From positions 1 to 64,000 of the forward strand of contig JAIXOM010000056.1 in assembly GCA_027486755.1 (NCBI GenBank): DNA of 64,000 bases, in the 5' to 3' direction. Below are positions 53,813 to 63,141 of the stretch, piece by piece. How positions within the stretch are numbered: the first letter of the stretch is position 1; each line of letters starts with the position of its first letter. Under the pieces are notes generated by a model. That model saw only the letters and a program-made list of their open reading frames with translations. It did not search any database and was not told where the DNA came from. The stretch comes from Comamonadaceae bacterium (lineage in GTDB: Bacteria > Pseudomonadota > Gammaproteobacteria > Burkholderiales > Burkholderiaceae_C). The position numbers were made by a program, and so were the translations under genes.

Positions 53813-55009
53813 ATGCCCATTCAATTTGCCGACCGACTGCTCAATGTCGAGACCTCCGCCATCCGTGAACTCTTCAAGCTGCTGGGCAAGCCCGGCATCA
53901 TCAGCTTTGCCGGGGGATTTCCGGACAGTGCGATGTTTGATGTGGAGGGGCTGCGGCAGGCCTCGCAGCAGGCGCTGGCCAGCGAGCCGGGTGCGGCCTT
54001 GCAATACGGCGCGACCGAAGGCCATGGCCCCTTGCGCGAAGCCTTGGCCCGCTTCATGGCGGACAAGGGCGCGAGTGTCAGCGCCGATGGCTTGATCGTG
54101 ACCACCGGCAGTCAGCAGGCGCTGGACCTGCTGGCCAAGGTGATGATCAACCCGGACGACAAGGTGATCGTCGAAGGCCCCACCTTCCTGGCCACCATCC
54201 AGTGCTTTCGGCTGTATGGTGCGCAGCTGATCAGCGCGCCTATCGATGCGCAAGGCGTGCAGGTTGACCGGCTCGAGCAGTTGATCGTCGAGCACCGCCC
54301 GCGCATGATCTACCTGATCCCGACCTTCGGCAATCCGAGTGGGGCCATGCTCAGCCTGGAGCGCCGCCGCCGCATCTTGGAGCTGGCGGCGCAGCATCAG
54401 GTGCTGGTGGTCGAGGACGACCCCTATGGCGACCTGTATTTCGGCGAGCCGCCGCCGCCGAGTTTGCTCGCCCTGTCGGCCCAGGTCCCGGGCAGCCGCG
54501 ACTACCTGGCTTACTGCGGCAGTCTCTCCAAAGTGCTCAGCCCGGGTCTGCGGGTAGGCTGGCTGATCGCGCCCAGCGAGCTGCTGGCCCGCGCCACCAT
54601 GTGCAAGCAGTTCAGCGATGCCCACACCAGTACCTTCGCCCAGGTGACGGCCACCCACTACCTGCAAGCCGGCCGCATGCCCGCCACCCTGGCGACGGTG
54701 CGCGCGACCTATGCCGAGCGCGCGCGTGCCATGGGCGCGGCCCTGCAGCGCGAACTCGGCGATGCGCTGGACTTCACCCAGCCCCAGGGCGGCCTGTTTT
54801 TCTGGGCCAGTCTGACCGGTGCTGGCGAGCATACCAAGCACGCCGGTGACTTTGCCAAAAAAGCCATCGAGCGGGGCGTGGCCTTTGTGCCCGGCGCGCC
54901 GTTTTACGCGCAGAACGCTGACCCTTCGACCTTGCGCCTGAGCTTTGCCACCGCCGATGTGGCCAAGATCGAGGAAGGCATTACACGCCTGCGGGTGGCT
55001 TTGGGCTGA
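53813..55009 (+). CDS. PLP-dependent aminotransferase, fold type I
   Basis: 398 residues. The start IRELFKLLGKPGIISFAGGF and PDS is typical of the 2-aminoadipate/multifunctional aminotransferase group (LysN-like). The PLP lysine lies in YCGSLSKVLSPGLRVGWLI, with IPTFGNPSG and VVEDDPYGDL. It probably transfers amino groups between an amino acid and a 2-oxoacid; substrate unknown. ATG 53813 gives the family start; an ATG about 30 bases upstream is possible. It is not obviously part of the pyridine cluster. Confidence 0.88.
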   Translation: MPIQFADRLLNVETSAIRELFKLLGKPGIISFAGGFPDSAMFDVEGLRQASQQALASEPGAALQYGATEGHGPLREALARFMADKGASVSADGLIVTTGSQQALDLLAKVMINPDDKVIVEGPTFLATIQCFRLYGAQLISAPIDAQGVQVDRLEQLIVEHRPRMIYLIPTFGNPSGAMLSLERRRRILELAAQHQVLVVEDDPYGDLYFGEPPPPSLLALSAQVPGSRDYLAYCGSLSKVLSPGLRVGWLIAPSELLARATMCKQFSDAHTSTFAQVTATHYLQAGRMPATLATVRATYAERARAMGAALQRELGDALDFTQPQGGLFFWASLTGAGEHTKHAGDFAKKAIERGVAFVPGAPFYAQNADPSTLRLSFATADVAKIEEGITRLRVALG

Positions 55010-55084
55010 ACCTGCCTTCAATTCGCAGACTGGCGGTTTGGGGGGATGTGCGAGAGAGGTGTGAGTGAGGGGTGTGAGTGAGGT

Positions 55085-55156
55085 GTGGGAGCCGCGCCCT
55101 CGCGGCGATGAGGCGTTGGATCGAAGGCCCTATCGCGCCGAGGGCGGCCCTCCCAC
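55085..55156. repeat. REP-like inverted repeat, copy A
   Basis: Two 25-base arms, GTGGGAGCCGCGCCCTCGCG (continuing GCGAT) at 55085-55109 and its near-complement at 55132-55156, around a 22-base loop. The same sequence family recurs at 56801-56878. It lies between convergent genes (aminotransferase and gloB). Confidence 0.82.
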
Positions 55157-55211
55157 CAAGGCGGTGCTCCCACCAAGGCGGCCCTTGCAGTAAGCGGGCC
55201 TGCCCGCAGCC

Positions 55212-56003
55212 TCACCACCGATTGCGCAACTCGCGCAGGCGGGTGAAGACGGTGCGGCGGTCCGGGTGTTCGGGCAGGTCGGGGAAGTTCTTGCGCAAGA
55301 TGGCGATCAGGCTGGGGCTGTCCAGGCGCATGAAGCTGTTGAACTCGCGCTCCTGGGCCAGCGTAGTGACTTGCGCCTGGGCGGGGTCGTGGTCGGCAGC
55401 GCTGCTCAGGCGGGCCTGGGCGGCGGCGTTGTCGGGTTCGCGGTCCAGGCTAAAGCGCAGATTGTTCTCCAGGTAGTCGTGGCCTGGGAACAGCCGAGTT
55501 TGGCCCGGCAGTTGCAGCAGTTGCTGCTCGAAGGTGTCGAACAGCGCATCCACGCTGCCGCCGTTGTGCACATTACCGGCGCCGGCGTTGAACAGGGTGT
55601 CGCCTGAAAACAGCGCCGGCTCCTCGGCATGGGCGAACAGGCAGATGTGGCACATGGTATGGCCGGGCGTGTCCAGACATTGCAGCTCAATATGGCGGCC
55701 GACCTTGATCACGTCACCGGCGCCGACGCCACGGTCCACCCCGGCAATCTTGCCGGCTGCCTTGTGGTGGGCGATCAGCTTGGCGTCGGTGGCCTCGATC
55801 ACTGCCGCATTGCCGCCGGTGTGGTCGTGGTGCTCATGGGTGTTGAGCACCTGGGTGATCTGCCAGCCCTTGACACGCGCGGTATTCAGGCATTTTTCCG
55901 CGTCCAGCGGGTCTATGGCCAGGGCCTCGCCGCTGTCGGGGCAGGCCACCAGGTAGTTGTAGTTGCGCAGGCTGTTACCGGTCCAAATGCGTTCGACGAT
56001 CAT
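55212..56003 (-). CDS. gloB: Hydroxyacylglutathione hydrolase (glyoxalase II)
   Basis: 263 residues of the metallo-beta-lactamase fold. The metal motif is THEHHDHTGG (H56, H58, D60, H61), with DTPGHTMCHICLF and GDTLFNAGAGN further on, and FPGHDYLENN near the C-terminal glutathione-binding domain. It splits S-lactoylglutathione into lactate and glutathione. ATG 56003 has GGAG 7 bases upstream; 13 upstream codons in frame are unlikely to be used. Confidence 0.93.
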   Translation of the reverse strand: MIVERIWTGNSLRNYNYLVACPDSGEALAIDPLDAEKCLNTARVKGWQITQVLNTHEHHDHTGGNAAVIEATDAKLIAHHKAAGKIAGVDRGVGAGDVIKVGRHIELQCLDTPGHTMCHICLFAHAEEPALFSGDTLFNAGAGNVHNGGSVDALFDTFEQQLLQLPGQTRLFPGHDYLENNLRFSLDREPDNAAAQARLSSAADHDPAQAQVTTLAQEREFNSFMRLDSPSLIAILRKNFPDLPEHPDRRTVFTRLRELRNRW

Positions 56004-56128
56004 GTATGTCTCCAGGTTGTCGGCCATTGTAGGAAGCGCCAAAGGCTGCCGCCGATGCAGCGCTTATAGTTGCCCACCCCCTCAAGCGCAGCCCTGCGGC
56101 TGCGCCAGGAAGACGCAGGAGCTTTTCA

Positions 56129-56743
56129 ATGCTGTTGGATGCTGACGATAGCCAGCTGGTGCTGGTCGATTACCAGGTGCGGCTGATGCCCGCCATTCAC
56201 GAGGGCCCGGCGGTGCTGGCCAATGCAGTGCGCCTGGCGCAGATGGCCCAGGTGCTGCAGGTGCCGGTCATTGCGACCGCGCAAAACCCCGACAAACTCG
56301 GCCCTCAGTTGCCCGAGCTGCAGGCGGTGCTCGACCAGGCCGGCGCCCGCCATCTGGCCAAGATGCATTTCAGCGCGGTGCCCGAGGGCCTGGGTGAGCT
56401 GCTGCGACCGCCCCAGCGCAAAAGCGCAGGCAATGCCCGCAGCCTGCCTCGCCATCTGCAAAAGCCGGCCGAGCCGCAAGAAGGCCGCAGCGCAGTGGTG
56501 CTGGCTGGCTGTGAAGCCCATGTCTGCCTGCTGCAGACCGCGCTGGAGCTGCTGCAGGAGGACTTTGAAGTCTGGGTGGTCACCGACGCCTGTGGCTCAC
56601 GCACCGAGCGCAACCGTGACGCGGCTTTTGACAGGCTCGCTGGCGCGGGTTGCGAGTTGGTGAGTACCGAGATGGTGGCTTTTGAATGGCTGCGCGCAGC
56701 CAGCCATCCGGCTTTTAAGGCGGTGCAGGCGCTGATCAAGTAG
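56129..56743 (+). CDS. Isochorismatase-family cysteine hydrolase (YcaC-like)
   Basis: 204 residues. The catalytic aspartate is in QLVLVDYQVRLMPAI, a lysine in LAKMHFSAV, and the cysteine in VLAGCEAHVCLLQTALELL. Contains a short insert QRKSAGNARSLPRHLQ. Substrate unknown; many relatives hydrolyse nicotinamide or other amides. It is not the NicF type and lies apart from that operon. Divergent from gloB. Confidence 0.85.
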   Translation: MLLDADDSQLVLVDYQVRLMPAIHEGPAVLANAVRLAQMAQVLQVPVIATAQNPDKLGPQLPELQAVLDQAGARHLAKMHFSAVPEGLGELLRPPQRKSAGNARSLPRHLQKPAEPQEGRSAVVLAGCEAHVCLLQTALELLQEDFEVWVVTDACGSRTERNRDAAFDRLAGAGCELVSTEMVAFEWLRAASHPAFKAVQALIK

Positions 56744-56800
56744 CGCTGCTGTGATGGCGGGTCGCTGCCCCGGCGCGATGAGGCGGTTTATTTGGCGCTG

Positions 56801-56878
56801 CATCGCCGCGAGGGCGCGGCTCCCACACCCCATCTGAGGCTGCGCTGTCTTTGTGGGAGCGCCGCCCTCGGCGCGATG
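56801..56878. repeat. REP-like inverted repeat, copy B
   Basis: Arms CATCGCCGCGAGGGCGCGGC (continuing TCCCACA) at 56801-56827 and TGTGGGAGCGCCGCCCTCGG (continuing CGCGATG) at 56852-56878. It is the same family as copy A in opposite arm order, again between convergent genes. Confidence 0.82.
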
Positions 56879-56910
56879 CGGCCTTGGGTTCAGCGTGACC
56901 CCAGCGCGAT

Positions 56911-57639
56911 TTAGCGCTTGATCCTCCGGCGCTGAAGCAGTGCCAGCCTGATCCAGGCTTCGCGCAGCAGCAGGCAGACCGCCCAGATGATGAGGCCGCC
57001 GAAGACGACGTCGCCCAGAAAATGCCGGCCCTCGACCATGCGGGCCAGGCCGACCAGGCCGCCTGCGGCCATGCCTACGCTCCACCAGCGCCAGCGGCTG
57101 CGCCGGCTGCCGAGCATGCCTATGGCGATCAGCGCAAAGCCGCCGGCCGCGTGTCCGCTCACGAAGGAGCAGTTGCGTGCGCATTGGTCGGTCGGCCGCA
57201 GTGGCGCGTGGTAAGTCTTGCTGCCGCCAAAAGCCTGTACATCGGCCGGCCGGGCCCGGCCCCAGTTGTCTTTGAAGCCGTTGTGTACCAGCAGCCCTAC
57301 GCCCAGCACCACCACCAGCAGGCCAAACACCGCGCGACGCAGGTGTGCTGGCGTCACCCATCGCTTGCCCAGCCACCGGCCCAGCAGGGCCGCTGCGATG
57401 GTCAGCAGCGCCAGGGCCGCGAGCGCGCCGCCGACGATGGGCATGCCGTGGTAAAACCAATCGGGCCAGGCCCACTGGCTGCCCTTGAAGCGGCCCTGCT
57501 CAAAAAACAGGCCGCTGGCGCTCAGGTCGAGCCCGGGCCACAGCTCGTAGGTGGCGGTGGCCAGGGCCGTCAGCACGGCCAGCACCAGCCATTCTTGCTG
57601 GCGGGTCTTCAGGTGTGATTGCGCTGCTGGGTTGCTCAT
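56911..57639 (-). CDS. PAP2-family membrane phosphatase
   Basis: 242 residues with about six hydrophobic segments. The three phosphatase motifs are KTYHAPLRPTDQC (K-X6-RP), SFVSGHAAG (SGH) and ARMVEGRHFLGDV (R-X5-H-X3-D). It would dephosphorylate a lipid such as undecaprenyl pyrophosphate or a lipid A-like phosphate at the periplasmic face. Last of a four-gene leftward operon; it overlaps the GT39 gene by four bases. Confidence 0.88.
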   Translation of the reverse strand: MSNPAAQSHLKTRQQEWLVLAVLTALATATYELWPGLDLSASGLFFEQGRFKGSQWAWPDWFYHGMPIVGGALAALALLTIAAALLGRWLGKRWVTPAHLRRAVFGLLVVVLGVGLLVHNGFKDNWGRARPADVQAFGGSKTYHAPLRPTDQCARNCSFVSGHAAGGFALIAIGMLGSRRSRWRWWSVGMAAGGLVGLARMVEGRHFLGDVVFGGLIIWAVCLLLREAWIRLALLQRRRIKR

Positions 57640-59147
57640 GGTTGTTCGCTGGCTAGCCAGAGTTCAAGGTGCAGATTGCCCCACTGCGCCGTGTCCAGGC
57701 GCTGCCAGTGCGGATACTGCTTTTTGTAGTGATCGCTCAGCGGTGCGTTGGTCAGCAGCAAGATGCGCTCGGGCGCACGCTGGCCTGGCGCCCACAGCGC
57801 CTCGAATTGTTCGTAGTGGTGCCGGGGCTTGCCGCTGCCGGGCCAGGCCTTGACCGGGCGATCGAGCGCGCGCCAGACATAGCGGGCATGGGCCACCAGT
57901 TCGCGGCTGGTGGCGGCCACCGGCAGCCCGGGGTGGGCTTGGAGCGAGGCTTCAAATTGCTGCAGCATTGGCTGCCAGCCGCGCATGCGGGCCCACAGGT
58001 CCAGGTTGGGGCTGGGCCGCATCGCGCCTTGTTGTACGCTGGGCAGCGCGCCCAGCAGCGAGGCGCCGGCCGGCAGCGCAACAGCCAGTGCGGTGCTGAT
58101 CCACCAGGCCCGTCGGCCCAAGCGGGGTGCGATGTACAGGCCCAGCCACAGGCACAGGCCCAGCAGCGCGGGCACAGTCCAGTTGATATTGGCGCGGGAA
58201 TGCACCGACTGCGCCAAAGCCACCGCCAGCAAAGGCAGCGCGAACATCAGGGCAAAGCGGCCGGCATCGACAGACCTTGGGGCGGTCCCGGCCGCCCCGG
58301 CCCTGCGCGCTCGCCAGGCCACCAGCGCGGTGACCAGCCCCACCGGCCCGAGCAAGAGGGCTTGGCCAAGGATGAATTCCAGCACCGCCAGCGCCCGTCC
58401 GCTGGCTGGAGTCTGCGCCGCTACCGTGATCTCGGCGGTATGGCCCAGGGTGGGCCAGCCATTGCTGGCGTTCCAGAAGATGTTGGGTGCAAACACCGCC
58501 AGCGCCAGTGCGCCAGCCATCACCATGCCCAGACCGTGCCGTCGCCAGTGCTTGAGCAAGAGCAGCGCCCAGGAGGCGGTGATGGCCGCCATGGTGTATT
58601 TGCTCAGCAGGCCCAGGCCCAGGGCCAGCCCGGCCAGGGCCCACCAGGGCAGGGGGCTTGTGGGCGTTCGCAGCGCGCGCCAGGTCAAGGCCATGCACAG
58701 CGCCCACATCAGCAGCAGCGGCGCATCGGTGCTTGCAGCCATGCCCAAAATCCCGGCCGCCGGGGTGCCCAGCAGCAGGGCTGCGGTCCACAGCCCGGCC
58801 TGCGCGCCGGACTGGCCGCGCCCGGCCATGTCCCAGGCCAGAACGGCCAGCACCCCTGCGGCCAGGGGCCACAAGGCCATGCTTACCAACTTGACGCCCA
58901 GCAGGCCATCGCCAAAGATCGTGGTGGAGGCAGCAATCACCGCCGCAATGCCCGGTGGCTTGGACCAGTAGCCCCATTGCAGGTGACGCGACCAGTCCCA
59001 GTACTGAGCTTCATCGACCTGCAGCCCCGCGGCAGTGGCCACCAGCACCAGGCTGCGCAGCAGCAAGGCCAGGCCCAGCAGGGCCACCAATGCGGGCAGC
59101 AGGCGCTCACCCGACGCGCGCTTGCCTTCAGCCATGCCAGCCGTCAT
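57636..59147 (-). CDS. ArnT-like glycosyltransferase, family 39
   Basis: 503 residues with 10-12 transmembrane segments. The N-terminal catalytic aspartate/glutamate loop is VDEAQYWDWSRHLQWGYWSK, and AASTDAPLLLMW follows. ArnT-type enzymes move a sugar from undecaprenyl phosphate onto lipid A in the periplasm. The GT2 gene just upstream would supply the lipid-linked donor. Acceptor and sugar are not known. Overlaps the GT2 gene by about 20 bases. Confidence 0.85.
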   Translation of the reverse strand: MTAGMAEGKRASGERLLPALVALLGLALLLRSLVLVATAAGLQVDEAQYWDWSRHLQWGYWSKPPGIAAVIAASTTIFGDGLLGVKLVSMALWPLAAGVLAVLAWDMAGRGQSGAQAGLWTAALLLGTPAAGILGMAASTDAPLLLMWALCMALTWRALRTPTSPLPWWALAGLALGLGLLSKYTMAAITASWALLLLKHWRRHGLGMVMAGALALAVFAPNIFWNASNGWPTLGHTAEITVAAQTPASGRALAVLEFILGQALLLGPVGLVTALVAWRARRAGAAGTAPRSVDAGRFALMFALPLLAVALAQSVHSRANINWTVPALLGLCLWLGLYIAPRLGRRAWWISTALAVALPAGASLLGALPSVQQGAMRPSPNLDLWARMRGWQPMLQQFEASLQAHPGLPVAATSRELVAHARYVWRALDRPVKAWPGSGKPRHHYEQFEALWAPGQRAPERILLLTNAPLSDHYKKQYPHWQRLDTAQWGNLHLELWLASEQP

Positions 59148-60153
59148 CGGTGGCCGGTGCGCTTTCCTGCCGGGCGTGATACGGCCGCGCGTGTCCCCCG
59201 TCGTAGTAGACCCGCATCAGCAATTCGGCCAGTACCCCGGTGCTGATCAGCTGCACGCCGCCCATCACCAGGAAAAAGCCCAGGGCCAGCAAGGGCCGTC
59301 CACCCACCGATTCGCCCAGCAGCTTGAGCACCGCCAGGTGCATCAGTATCAGGCTGCCGATGGCAAACACGCTCAGGCCCAGGCCACCGAAAAAATGCCC
59401 AGGCCGGCTGCCAAAGCGCAAGAAAAAATGCACCGCCAGCAAATCGACGATCACCCGAAAGGTGCGGCTGATGCCGTATTTGGAGACGCCCGCTTGCCGC
59501 GCGCGGTGATTGACCTTTTCTTCGGCCATGCGCGAGGGGCTGGTAACGGTGGCCAGCCAGGCCGGGATAAAGCGGTGCATCTCGCCGTAAAGCCGGATGC
59601 GGCGCAGCACATCGCCGCGAAACACCTTGAGGCTGCAGCCCAGGTCCTGGAAGTCCAGGCCGCTGACCTTGCGTATCAGGCGGTTGGCGATGCGCGAGGG
59701 CAGCTTGCGCAAAATGAAGCCGTCCTGGCGCTGATGGCGCCAGCCGGCCACCAGGTCCAGGTCTTCGGCCAGCAGGCGCGCCACCATGCGTGGGATGTCG
59801 CGAGGGTCGTTTTGCAGGTCGCCGTCCATGGTGACGATCACGTCGCCGCGCGCCGCATCAATGCCCGCCTGCATGGCCGCGGTCTGCTTGAAGTTGCGGG
59901 CCAACTCGATCACCCGCACATGCGGGCCCAGGCTGCGCGCGTGCTCGCGCAGACGCCGGCCGGTGCCATCGCTGCTGCCGTCATCCACCACGATCAGCTC
60001 CCAGGGCTGGCCGTAGTTGGCCAGGGCCTGCTGCACCTCGTCGATCATCGGCGCTGCGTTGTCGACCTCGTTGTACATCGGCACCACCAGCGACAGGCGG
60101 TGGGGCGGAAGGGCCGTTGCGGTGCTCGGGCTGTGGTCAGTGGGGCGGTTCAT
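59128..60153 (-). CDS. Polyprenyl-phosphate glycosyltransferase, GT2 (ArnC/DPM1-like)
   Basis: 341 residues. A cytoplasmic GT2 domain (LSLVVPMYNEVDNAAPMIDE; ELIVVDDGSSDGT; the DxD motif TMDGDLQND) is followed by two C-terminal transmembrane segments. It should load a sugar onto undecaprenyl phosphate. It overlaps the flippase-like gene upstream by four bases and precedes the ArnT-like transferase. Confidence 0.9.
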   Translation of the reverse strand: MNRPTDHSPSTATALPPHRLSLVVPMYNEVDNAAPMIDEVQQALANYGQPWELIVVDDGSSDGTGRRLREHARSLGPHVRVIELARNFKQTAAMQAGIDAARGDVIVTMDGDLQNDPRDIPRMVARLLAEDLDLVAGWRHQRQDGFILRKLPSRIANRLIRKVSGLDFQDLGCSLKVFRGDVLRRIRLYGEMHRFIPAWLATVTSPSRMAEEKVNHRARQAGVSKYGISRTFRVIVDLLAVHFFLRFGSRPGHFFGGLGLSVFAIGSLILMHLAVLKLLGESVGGRPLLALGFFLVMGGVQLISTGVLAELLMRVYYDGGHARPYHARQESAPATDDGWHG

Positions 60154-61109
60154 GCGGCGCGGGCCTGGTCAGAGGCCGAATCGGTTATCAGGGGTGGTGC
60201 GTGGATCAGTTGGGCCAGGGCGGCTGCGCCCAGGGCAATGGCCAGGGCAAAAGCGTGAACAGCCAGGGCTGCAGCCACCACCGTGGCCTGTAGCGTATCC
60301 GATGCGCGAGCAGCCAGCCAAACGCCGGCCTCGTAGCTGCCCAGGCCGGCCGGGCCTTGCAGGGGCTGCACCCCGGCCAACTCGCCCCCCAGAGCGGCGC
60401 TCAGACTGCTGGCCAAGTCCAGACCCGATAAGCCCCAGAGCAGGCCGCCCAAAGCCAGCACTTTCAGGCTCCAGTTGCCGGCGCTGGCCAGCCAGCCGCT
60501 GCGCAGCCAATGGTCGCCGCCCGGCTGGGGCCCTGGCACCAGAGCGGGCCAGCGCCTGGCCAGCCAGAGCTGGCCAGGCCTGTGCAGGCAGACCAGCACG
60601 GTCACTGCACACAGCAGGAGCAGGCCGCGCGCCACCGGGCTCCAGGGCAGCAGCAGCACCAAGGCCAGCAGCATCAGTATGGTGGCGTCTTGCAGCCGCC
60701 AGGCCAGCAGGCTCGCGCCCGATTCGCGCCAGGGCACGCCCCAGTGGCGGTAGACCAGCCACAGATAACCCGCCTCGCCCGACCGCAGGGGCAGCAAGAT
60801 CACCGCTGCGTTGTGGGTGAGCACCAACCGCAGGCAGTGCGCCAGGCCCAGGGGCCGCAGGTGCTGCCACTGGCGCTGCAGGCGCAGCGCGCGCAGGCTG
60901 TGGCCGCACAGCAGGGCCGCGCCGGCGGCCAGCCAGGCCCAGGCCGGCAGGCCGCGAGCCTGGCGCATTAAGGCCTCAAAGTCGGCGTGGCGCAGCAGCC
61001 AGTGCCAGGCCAGAGCCAGCAAAAGCGCCGGCACGGCCAGCCGCAAGGCCAATTTGAGCCGCCGTGCGCCGCCGGTTGCCACCGGCCGGGCTGAGGTCTG
61101 TCCCCTCAT
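60150..61109 (-). CDS. Lysylphosphatidylglycerol-synthase-TM/flippase-like membrane protein
   Basis: 319 residues with about eight hydrophobic segments of the PF03706-like type (HNAAVILLPLRSGEAGYLWL is the conserved loop, with R and GE). Members are found with polyprenyl-sugar enzymes and are thought to flip or handle lipid-linked sugars. ATG 61109 starts MRGQTSARPVATGG. First gene of the four-gene operon. Confidence 0.8.
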   Translation of the reverse strand: MRGQTSARPVATGGARRLKLALRLAVPALLLALAWHWLLRHADFEALMRQARGLPAWAWLAAGAALLCGHSLRALRLQRQWQHLRPLGLAHCLRLVLTHNAAVILLPLRSGEAGYLWLVYRHWGVPWRESGASLLAWRLQDATILMLLALVLLLPWSPVARGLLLLCAVTVLVCLHRPGQLWLARRWPALVPGPQPGGDHWLRSGWLASAGNWSLKVLALGGLLWGLSGLDLASSLSAALGGELAGVQPLQGPAGLGSYEAGVWLAARASDTLQATVVAAALAVHAFALAIALGAAALAQLIHAPPLITDSASDQARAA

Positions 61110-61452
61110 GCAGGCGCTTGCAGGGGGTTGACGGCTACCGCAGCAGCGACCACCGGGGCGTCCGGCCAAGCTTGCACCGGCACACAGGCGGCCGGCCAGG
61201 CAAGGCTGGCCATGGGAAATGCGCCCTCAAGCGCAGCGGGACTGCTCATCCCCCAATTGTAGAAACCCCGGACCTGCCACGGCGCGGGCGAGGCTCGGCG
61301 CGCTGTGCCTGGGTGATAGCGTGTGTACGCGGGCCGCATTCGCTTGGGCGAGCACAAGGCCAGCCCAGTCAAGCTGATGTGTTTAGCGCCGCCCAAAAAG
61401 TCAGGGGCCGCATGCAGCGGCCCCTGTTTCAACCCGTTTGAGCAGCGGTCAA
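61110..61452. other. Intergenic region upstream of the lipid-glycosylation operon
   Basis: 343 bases between the flippase-like gene start and the PhoD-like gene stop, both on the minus strand. It must hold the operon promoter, but no convincing -35/-10 pair is visible. The phosphatase terminator lies at 61396-61430. No small gene with good support was seen. Confidence 0.5.
61396..61430 (-). terminator. Rho-independent terminator of the PhoD-like gene
   Basis: A perfect 10-bp stem, CAGGGGCCGC (61402-61411) with GCGGCCCCTG (61417-61426), and a 5-base loop. On the minus strand it is followed by ACTTTTTGGG, a T run. It lies about 25 bases beyond the stop codon. Confidence 0.85.
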
Positions 61453-63141
61453 TCAGACCGGCGGGATGTAGTCTATCGTTTCAGCCGCCACCGGTGTTTG
61501 CACCGTGTAGGTGCTGTTGGCCACCGAGTCTATGAAAACAAACTGGCCCGTTGCTTTTGTGGGCGTGAAGGTCATCTTCAAGTAGCCACGGCGCGAGGCG
61601 TCCATCCACCGCACATTGCTGTTGACTGTGGAGTCCTGAAACAGGCTTTTGATGGTGGGAATCAGCGTCGGGAAATAGCTCTCCCAACCGGGCGAACTGA
61701 CCGATGCGGTGGCGAATTCTTCGCCGACCTTGGTGCCATTGATCAACCTCAAATTGTTGTGCCAGGCGTTGTGTGTGTCGCCGGACAAGGCCACCAGTTT
61801 TTTCACGTTGCCCGATGCCGTTGACGCCGCCACAAAAGATTGCAGCACCGCCTCGCGTGCGGCTGGGTAGCCATCCCAAGCGTCAAAGTTGTAAGGAACA
61901 ACAGAGTTGCCAGCGTTAACGTAGTTGTTGGAATTGTTGAGAGGCAAGGACGCGAGGTAGGCATTGACTTCTGTGACGATGCCGCCCACCGTGGATGCGT
62001 CGGGTCTTGCAAAGTAGGCTTGAAATTTGGTTTGCACACTGAGCGGCAGCCAAGTGGCCGCCATGATGACTTGCTGGCCCAGCACTTGCCACTTGGCCGT
62101 CGAGTTGGTCATGGCGTTTTGCAGCCAAGCCAGCTGGGTCTGTCCCAGCAGCTGACGGTCTCTGCTTTGCCACTCAGCGGATTGCGTGGTCAAGGCTGCC
62201 ATTTGATCAAGCTGCTTTGCACGCCCAATCAAACGCGTGTCCAGCATGTGCAGTGACAGCAAGTTACCAAAATCAAAACTGCGGTAGATGACTTCTCTAT
62301 TCGTGCCCGTGCGAATGGGCATCCACTCGTGGTAGGCCTGCAGTGCAGCGGCTTTGCGGGCAGCAAAAGTGCCCTCAGCGCCTTCCGTGTGGTTTTCCGC
62401 GCCCGTCATGTAGGTGTTGTTGGTGAACTCATGGTCGTCCCACACCGCAATCATGGGCATGCGGGCGTGCAAGAGCTTGAGGTTCACGTCAGACTTGTGA
62501 AGCGCGTGGCGCATGCGGTAGTCGGCCAGCGACACAATTTCATTGGCAGGCATGACCTTGCGCCCAGCCACGGGGGTGGTGGGGTATTCGCCGTCTTTGT
62601 ACTCGTAAATATAGTCACCCAAGTGAATCGCGTATTGGGCATCGCTTCTGCTGGCCTCGCCATAGACGTGAAATTGGCCGTGGGCATAACTGGAGCAAGA
62701 AAACACCGCCATCTTGACTTCGGACACCGTTCCGGTCGGCAAAGTGCGGGTGCGGCCAATCGGCGAAATCCAGACACCCGACTTAAATCTGTAGAAGTAT
62801 TCGGTGGCAGGCGACAAACCGGTGGCGTCGACTTTAGCGGTGTGTGAAGTGGCTTCGGTCGCCACCGCCGTGCCTCGGCTGACCACGGAGGTAAAGTTCA
62901 CATCGGTGGCCACCTCATAACTTAGCTCAACAGCGTCGTTGCTGTTTTGCGGTTTCGCATGGGTCCAGAGTATCACTGCGCCTGAAAGCGGGTCGCCACT
63001 GGCCACCCCATAGTTAAATTGGACCATGTCCGCACTGTCGCTGCCGCCGCAAGCCGAGAGCAGAGGCGCCGTGGCCAGCGTGCCAGACATAGAGGCCAGG
63101 TAAAAAACGAAACTGCGTCGGCTGCTCTTTTGCTCAGTCAT
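61453..63141 (-). CDS. phoD: PhoD-type alkaline phosphatase, Tat lipoprotein
   Basis: 562 residues. The leader has a twin-arginine (R8, R9 in SRRSFVF) and a lipobox LLSAC (C31), so it is probably a Tat-exported lipoprotein. A fibronectin-like N-domain is followed by the phosphodiesterase/phosphatase core with motifs AIHLGDYIYEY, VWDDHEFTNNTY and VALSGDTHNAWHNN. PhoD enzymes are Ca/Fe-dependent phosphomono- or diesterases outside the cytoplasm. GGAG lies upstream of the ATG. No clear Pho box was found. Confidence 0.9.
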   Translation of the reverse strand: MTEQKSSRRSFVFYLASMSGTLATAPLLSACGGSDSADMVQFNYGVASGDPLSGAVILWTHAKPQNSNDAVELSYEVATDVNFTSVVSRGTAVATEATSHTAKVDATGLSPATEYFYRFKSGVWISPIGRTRTLPTGTVSEVKMAVFSCSSYAHGQFHVYGEASRSDAQYAIHLGDYIYEYKDGEYPTTPVAGRKVMPANEIVSLADYRMRHALHKSDVNLKLLHARMPMIAVWDDHEFTNNTYMTGAENHTEGAEGTFAARKAAALQAYHEWMPIRTGTNREVIYRSFDFGNLLSLHMLDTRLIGRAKQLDQMAALTTQSAEWQSRDRQLLGQTQLAWLQNAMTNSTAKWQVLGQQVIMAATWLPLSVQTKFQAYFARPDASTVGGIVTEVNAYLASLPLNNSNNYVNAGNSVVPYNFDAWDGYPAAREAVLQSFVAASTASGNVKKLVALSGDTHNAWHNNLRLINGTKVGEEFATASVSSPGWESYFPTLIPTIKSLFQDSTVNSNVRWMDASRRGYLKMTFTPTKATGQFVFIDSVANSTYTVQTPVAAETIDYIPPV

